From positions 1 through 35,452 of the forward strand of contig JAGRLG010000083.1 in assembly GCA_020441905.1 (NCBI GenBank): a DNA stretch of 35,452 nucleotides, given 5' to 3'. This document shows positions 31,778-35,452 of the stretch, in pieces. The notes beneath the pieces were generated by a model, which made no database searches, had not been told where the DNA came from, and saw only the letters and a program-made list of their open reading frames with translations. Within the stretch, counting starts at the first letter, position 1. Each line of letters opens with the position of its first letter. Both the position numbers and the translations under genes were made by a program. Source of the DNA: Rhodobiaceae bacterium. Its GTDB lineage: Bacteria; Pseudomonadota; Alphaproteobacteria; Rhizobiales; NORP267.

Positions 31778-32731
31778 ATGCGCAGCTATCTCGATTTTGA
31801 AAAACAGATCGCCGAACTGGACGAGAAAATCGCGGAGTTGCGCGGCGTTTCGGACCAGAACGCTTCGCCGGCGATCAGCGGCGAGGTCGAGCGGCTTGAG
31901 GCCAAGGCGGACCAGGCGACCAGGGATCTCTATGCCCGCTTGACGCCATGGCAGAAGACCCAGGTGGCGCGCCATCCGGCGCGGCCCCATTTCAAGGATT
32001 ACGTGGCCGGCCTGATCAGCGAGTTCACGCCCATGGCTGGCGACCGCAAGTTCGCCGAGGACGAAGCCGTGGTCGGCGGCCTCGGCCGTTTCCGCGGCAA
32101 GCCGGTGATGGTCATCGGCCATGAGAAGGGATCGGATACCGAGAGCCGGATCCGGCACAATTTCGGCATGGCGCGCCCGGAAGGCTATCGCAAGGCGGTG
32201 CGGCTGATGGAACTTGCCGACCGCTTCAATGTGCCGGTGATTACCCTGGTCGATACCGCCGGGGCCTATCCCGGCATCGGCGCCGAGGAGCGCGGCCAGG
32301 CGGAGGCGATCGCCCGCTCGACCGAATGCTGCCTCAGGCTCGGCGTCGCCAATGTGGCGGTGATTGTCGGCGAAGGCGGCTCGGGCGGCGCGGTGGCCAT
32401 TGCGACCGCAAGTTCGGTGCTGATGCTGGAACACGCGATCTACACCGTGGCCTCGCCCGAAGCCTCGGCCTCGATCCTGTGGCGAGATTCGAACCGGGCG
32501 GTCGATGCGGCGACGAACATGAAGATCACCGCCCAGGACCTGTTGCGGCTGGGGGTCATCGACGAGATCATCGGCGAGCCGGTGGGCGGGGCGCACCGCG
32601 ACCACGAAGCGACGATCCGCTCCACCGGCGACGCGCTGGCCCGCGCCCTGGCCGGCTTTGCCGGCATGACGCGCCAGCAGATCTGCGCCGCGCGGCGGCA
32701 GAAATATCTCGAGATGGGGCGCGACCTGTAG
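31778..32731 (+). CDS. accA: Acetyl-CoA carboxylase carboxyltransferase subunit alpha
   Basis: This 317-residue cytoplasmic protein pairs with AccD to form the carboxyltransferase that makes malonyl-CoA for fatty-acid synthesis. It starts MRSYLDFEKQIAELDEKIAE, with a coiled N-terminus, then DLYARLTPWQKTQVARHPAR. The crotonase-like core includes IGHEKGSDTESRIRHNFGMA, LVDTAGAYPGIGAEERGQAE, VGEGGSGGAVAIA and SPEASASILWRD. All conserved blocks and the full length are present. The start agrees with the family even though no strong Shine-Dalgarno is seen (GGATTCCTC before ATG). It follows xerD by 95 bases. Confidence 0.98.
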   Translation: MRSYLDFEKQIAELDEKIAELRGVSDQNASPAISGEVERLEAKADQATRDLYARLTPWQKTQVARHPARPHFKDYVAGLISEFTPMAGDRKFAEDEAVVGGLGRFRGKPVMVIGHEKGSDTESRIRHNFGMARPEGYRKAVRLMELADRFNVPVITLVDTAGAYPGIGAEERGQAEAIARSTECCLRLGVANVAVIVGEGGSGGAVAIATASSVLMLEHAIYTVASPEASASILWRDSNRAVDAATNMKITAQDLLRLGVIDEIIGEPVGGAHRDHEATIRSTGDALARALAGFAGMTRQQICAARRQKYLEMGRDL

Positions 32732-32965
32732 GCTCAAGCCGGGCGGCGAGCGGCCATAGCGGTTACCACCGCCGCGCCCGTCTTGCCGCGACATCGCCAC
32801 AAAGCCCTGTTTTGCTCGTTTTCGCCGTGGGCTGGAAATCCGCCGCGATTTTGGGCATATTCGGCATCCGGACGCTAAGGGAAGATTAAGGGTCGGCGTC
32901 CAAATTGAGGGAATGACTTGGGGCCGGGCAGTTACCGGCCTGTTACGGGGACCTTTCGGGGGATC

Positions 32966-33808
32966 ATGAACCGTCCATTCCTGCGCATAGCCGCCGCCTG
33001 CGCACTTTCGGCTGCCCTGTTCGGCTGCGCCAACGAGCCGCCGAAGCATTTGCGCCCGCTATCCTACCAGATGCAGGTCGAAATGAAGCTCAAGAGCCTT
33101 GAGCTGGACGCGCCCATCCTGCTGCGCATTTACAAGCAGGAATCGGAACTCGAAGTCTGGAAGCGCGGCCCCTCGGGGCAGTTCGCCCTGCTCAAGACCT
33201 TTCCGATCTGCAAATGGTCGGGCGAACTTGGACCCAAGATCAAGCAGGGCGACCGCCAGGCGCCGGAGGGCTTCTACACCATCCGCCCGGCGCAGATGAA
33301 CCCGCTATCGAGCTATTATCTGTCGTTCAATCTCGGTTTTCCCAATGCCTATGACCAGGCCTATGGGCGCACCGGAAAGCATCTGATGGTGCATGGCGCC
33401 TGTTCGTCGGCCGGCTGCTATTCGATGACCGACGAATATATTGCCGACATCTACGCGCTGGCCCGCGAGGCGTTCGACGGCGGCCAGCCCGAATTCCAGG
33501 TCCAGGCATTTCCCTTCCGCATGACCGACGAGAACATGGCGGCGCACCGCGACCACCAGTGGTACGATTTCTGGCGGAACCTGAAGGAAGGCAGCGACTA
33601 TTTCGAGGCCACGCTTCAGCAGCCCAAGGTCAATGTCTGCGGCAAGCGCTATGTTTTCAACGCCAGTTTCGCGGTGCCGGAAGACAGGATAGCCGCCGAC
33701 AGGCCCTGCCCGCCCTATGTGCCGCTGGAAGATACCGCGCAGGCCGGCCCGCAGCCGGGCGGCACCGTGCTGGCGTCCAATCCCGCCCATGCCGTTCAGG
33801 CGCGTTGA
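32966..33808 (+). CDS. L,D-transpeptidase-like (YkuD/YafK) lipoprotein
   Basis: This 280-residue protein has a lipoprotein signal with the lipobox LFGC (C21). The YkuD-type catalytic region is MVHGACSSAGCYSM, with H143 and the nucleophile C151. Preceding blocks are LLRIYKQESELEVWK, KTFPICKWSGELGPK and GDRQAPEGFYTI. The layout is that of the YafK group, close to ErfK-like enzymes but with longer C-terminal parts. YafK/DpaA in Escherichia coli cuts Braun lipoprotein from peptidoglycan, so hydrolysis rather than cross-linking is possible; the substrate is not known here. The ATG at 32966 follows GGGGGA at short spacing. It is 234 bases after accA, a gap holding GTTAC twice at an 11-base period (32931, 32942). 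Confidence 0.88.
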   Translation: MNRPFLRIAAACALSAALFGCANEPPKHLRPLSYQMQVEMKLKSLELDAPILLRIYKQESELEVWKRGPSGQFALLKTFPICKWSGELGPKIKQGDRQAPEGFYTIRPAQMNPLSSYYLSFNLGFPNAYDQAYGRTGKHLMVHGACSSAGCYSMTDEYIADIYALAREAFDGGQPEFQVQAFPFRMTDENMAAHRDHQWYDFWRNLKEGSDYFEATLQQPKVNVCGKRYVFNASFAVPEDRIAADRPCPPYVPLEDTAQAGPQPGGTVLASNPAHAVQAR

Positions 33809-33823
33809 CAGCGGCGCGCCGGG

Positions 33824-35452
33824 CTAGAACGGCCAAACCAGCATGATCACCGGAATGCTGACCGCGATGACCAGTATTTCCAGCGGCAGCCCCATGCGCC
33901 AGTAGTCGCCGAAGCGGTAGCCGCCGGGGCCCAGGATCAAGGTGTTGTTCTTGTGCCCGATGGGGGTCAGGAAGGCGCAGGACGCGGCCACCGCGACCGC
34001 CATCAGGAACGGGTCGGGACTGGCGCCCAGCTCATTGGCGATATCGACCGCGATCGGCGCCGCGACCAGCGCCGTGGCGGTGTTGTTGAGCACGTCGGAC
34101 AGCGTCATGGTGACAATCATCAGCGCGGTCAGGACGATGGCGGCGGGGTAGCCCTCGGTCCAGTGAACGATGGCGCGGGCGATGAGGCCGGTGCCGCCGC
34201 TGGCCTCCAGCGCGCTGCCAAGGGGAATGAGCGAGCCGAGCAGGACGATGACCGGCCATTCCACCGAATCATAGACCTCGCGCAACGGCACGACATTGAA
34301 CAGCGTGTAGAGCACCACGGTGGCCGCCAGCGCCACCGGGAGGTAGAGCCAGCCGAAACTGGCGGCGGCAATGGCGGCGGCGAAGATGCCGCCGGCCAGC
34401 CACGCCTTGTCGCGCTGGATCAGTTGCAGGCCGCGTTCGGCCAGCGGCAGGCAGCCGAGCCAGTTGACGATTTCGGCCAGGCGCTCGCTGGGCCCCAGCA
34501 GCAACAGCACGTCGCCAGCCAGGATGTCGAGCTTGCGCACGCGCTCGCGGAACGGCTTGCCGCGGCGCGAGACACCAAGCAGGGTGATGCCGTGGCGCGC
34601 CAGCAGCCGCAGCGACAATGCCGAGCGGCCCTGAATGCGGGCGTCGCGCGGCACCACGACCTCGACCAGGTCCATGCCGCCGCCGGCCGCCTTTTCATGC
34701 TTCTCCTGGCCGACATATTTGAGCTTGAGATCGCCGACGAGCTGTTCGACGGCTTCGGGCGAAGCCTGGATCACCAGCATGTCGCCGCGGCGGATCTCGG
34801 TGCGCCGCGCCTGGCCCGGCAGCCTTTTGCCGCGGCGCACCAGGCCAAGGATGACGGCATCGGCGGCGTCCGCCGCCGGGTCGAGGTCGGCGACCACCTT
34901 GCCGAGGACCTTCGATCTGCTGGTCACCACCAGTTCGACCACATAGTCCCCCATGTCGAACAGTTCGGCCCCGGTGTCGTGCTCGCCGCGGGCGGCGGGG
35001 ATGAGGCGCCAGCCGACGAGGGTGACGAAGGCGATGCCGACCAGTGCCACCGCCAGCCCGACGGGGGCGAAATCGAACATGGAATAGCTTTCGCCCAGGG
35101 ATTGTTCGCGGAAGGCGGCAATGATGATGTTGGGCGGGGTGCCGATCAGCGTGATCATGCCGCCGAGAATGGTGGCGAATGAGAGCGGCATCAGGCTCAA
35201 GGCCGGGCTGCGCTTGGCGCGGTGGGCGGCCTGGATATCGACCGGCATCAGCAGCGCCAGGGCGGCGACATTGTTCATCACCGCCGAGAGCGCGGCGCCG
35301 ATCGCCGATATGATGGCGATATGACCGGCCAGCCCGCGGGCGCCGTTGACGAGGCCGCGCATCAGGAGGTCTATGGCGCCCGATGAAAAAAGTCCGCGGC
35401 TGACGATCAGCACCAGGGCGATAATGATGACCGCCGGGTGGCCGAAGCCGGC
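33824..35452 (-). CDS. SLC13/DASS-type transporter with two RCK_C domains, partial
   Basis: The leftward frame is open to the window edge (543 codons), so the N-terminus is missing. The visible start reads AGFGHPAVIIIAL and then VLIVSRGLFSSGA, an internal part of the first SLC13 transport half. The motif SAVMNNVAALALLMPV and LIGTPPNIIIAAFRE match the SNT and TP signatures of the family. Two soluble RCK_C (TrkA_C) domains lie between the halves, and the second half carries LSDVLNNTATALVAAPIA and AFLTPIGHKNNTLILGPG. The substrate is probably a di/tricarboxylate or inorganic anion, sodium-coupled. It is convergent with the L,D-transpeptidase-like gene, separated by 15 bases. Confidence 0.93.
   Translation of the reverse strand, partial: AGFGHPAVIIIALVLIVSRGLFSSGAIDLLMRGLVNGARGLAGHIAIISAIGAALSAVMNNVAALALLMPVDIQAAHRAKRSPALSLMPLSFATILGGMITLIGTPPNIIIAAFREQSLGESYSMFDFAPVGLAVALVGIAFVTLVGWRLIPAARGEHDTGAELFDMGDYVVELVVTSRSKVLGKVVADLDPAADAADAVILGLVRRGKRLPGQARRTEIRRGDMLVIQASPEAVEQLVGDLKLKYVGQEKHEKAAGGGMDLVEVVVPRDARIQGRSALSLRLLARHGITLLGVSRRGKPFRERVRKLDILAGDVLLLLGPSERLAEIVNWLGCLPLAERGLQLIQRDKAWLAGGIFAAAIAAASFGWLYLPVALAATVVLYTLFNVVPLREVYDSVEWPVIVLLGSLIPLGSALEASGGTGLIARAIVHWTEGYPAAIVLTALMIVTMTLSDVLNNTATALVAAPIAVDIANELGASPDPFLMAVAVAASCAFLTPIGHKNNTLILGPGGYRFGDYWRMGLPLEILVIAVSIPVIMLVWPF

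Noticed and set aside
33953..35182. 409-codon rightward frame opposite the SLC13 gene
   Set aside because: It is a shadow: Gln/Asp/Gly/Ala-rich with no domain, against a clear transporter on the other strand.

Overview
The window (35.4 kb, GC-rich) is a chromosomal segment of an alphaproteobacterium. The evidence is gene content and order: accA, xerD, a tiny membrane protein, aroK, aroB, a CNNM/CorC-type protein, a BolA-family gene, a DnaJ-domain gene, cobS, cobT, a YhhQ-type transporter, rpmB, a DUF3108 gene, a SUV3-like helicase, an S4-domain gene, fdxA and carD lie together. I recognise this as a backbone arrangement typical of Rhizobiales and relatives; that is recalled knowledge, not a search result. 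I see no prophage, transposase, CRISPR array or plasmid function. The window cuts a gene at each end.

Layout. Positions 1-9.1 kb: a VTT/DedA-like membrane protein (partial), a secreted four-EF-hand protein divergent from an OmpR-type two-component system, tRNA-Leu(CAA) behind a good promoter, a D-alanyl-D-alanine carboxypeptidase, a TusA-like protein, and a run of a FATP-type acyl-CoA synthetase, a DUF924 protein and a BioF2/FemAB-like acyltransferase. 9.1-16.1 kb: a CAP-domain lipoprotein coupled to a large MscS-type channel, a small secreted cysteine-rich protein, tRNA-Arg(CCT), an SNase-fold protein overlapping an M48 metalloprotease lipoprotein, and CarD. 16.1-22.0 kb: a regulatory stretch with strong hairpins, then fdxA, the S4 protein, the helicase and a DUF3108 protein, all leftward. 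22.0-30.3 kb: rpmB, the YhhQ-like transporter, cobT-cobS, DnaJ-like, BolA-like, and the overlapping aroK-aroB-CNNM operon. 30.5-35.4 kb: small membrane protein, xerD, accA, an L,D-transpeptidase-like lipoprotein and an SLC13-type transporter (partial).

How genes may work together. The EF-hand protein and the divergent two-component system look like a cation-responsive module, because the sensor has a His/Asp-rich periplasmic loop. CobS and CobT are two of the three subunits of aerobic cobaltochelatase; CobN is not in the window. AroK and AroB serve the shikimate pathway, and AccA fatty-acid synthesis. Several envelope genes (carboxypeptidase, L,D-transpeptidase-like, M48 protease, CAP lipoprotein, MscS channel) are scattered through it.

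No clearly new multi-gene system is evident. The best leads are the EF-hand/two-component module, the cysteine-rich secreted protein, the SNase-fold protein lacking calcium ligands, the CarD upstream repeats and the perfect 15-bp hairpin after fdxA.
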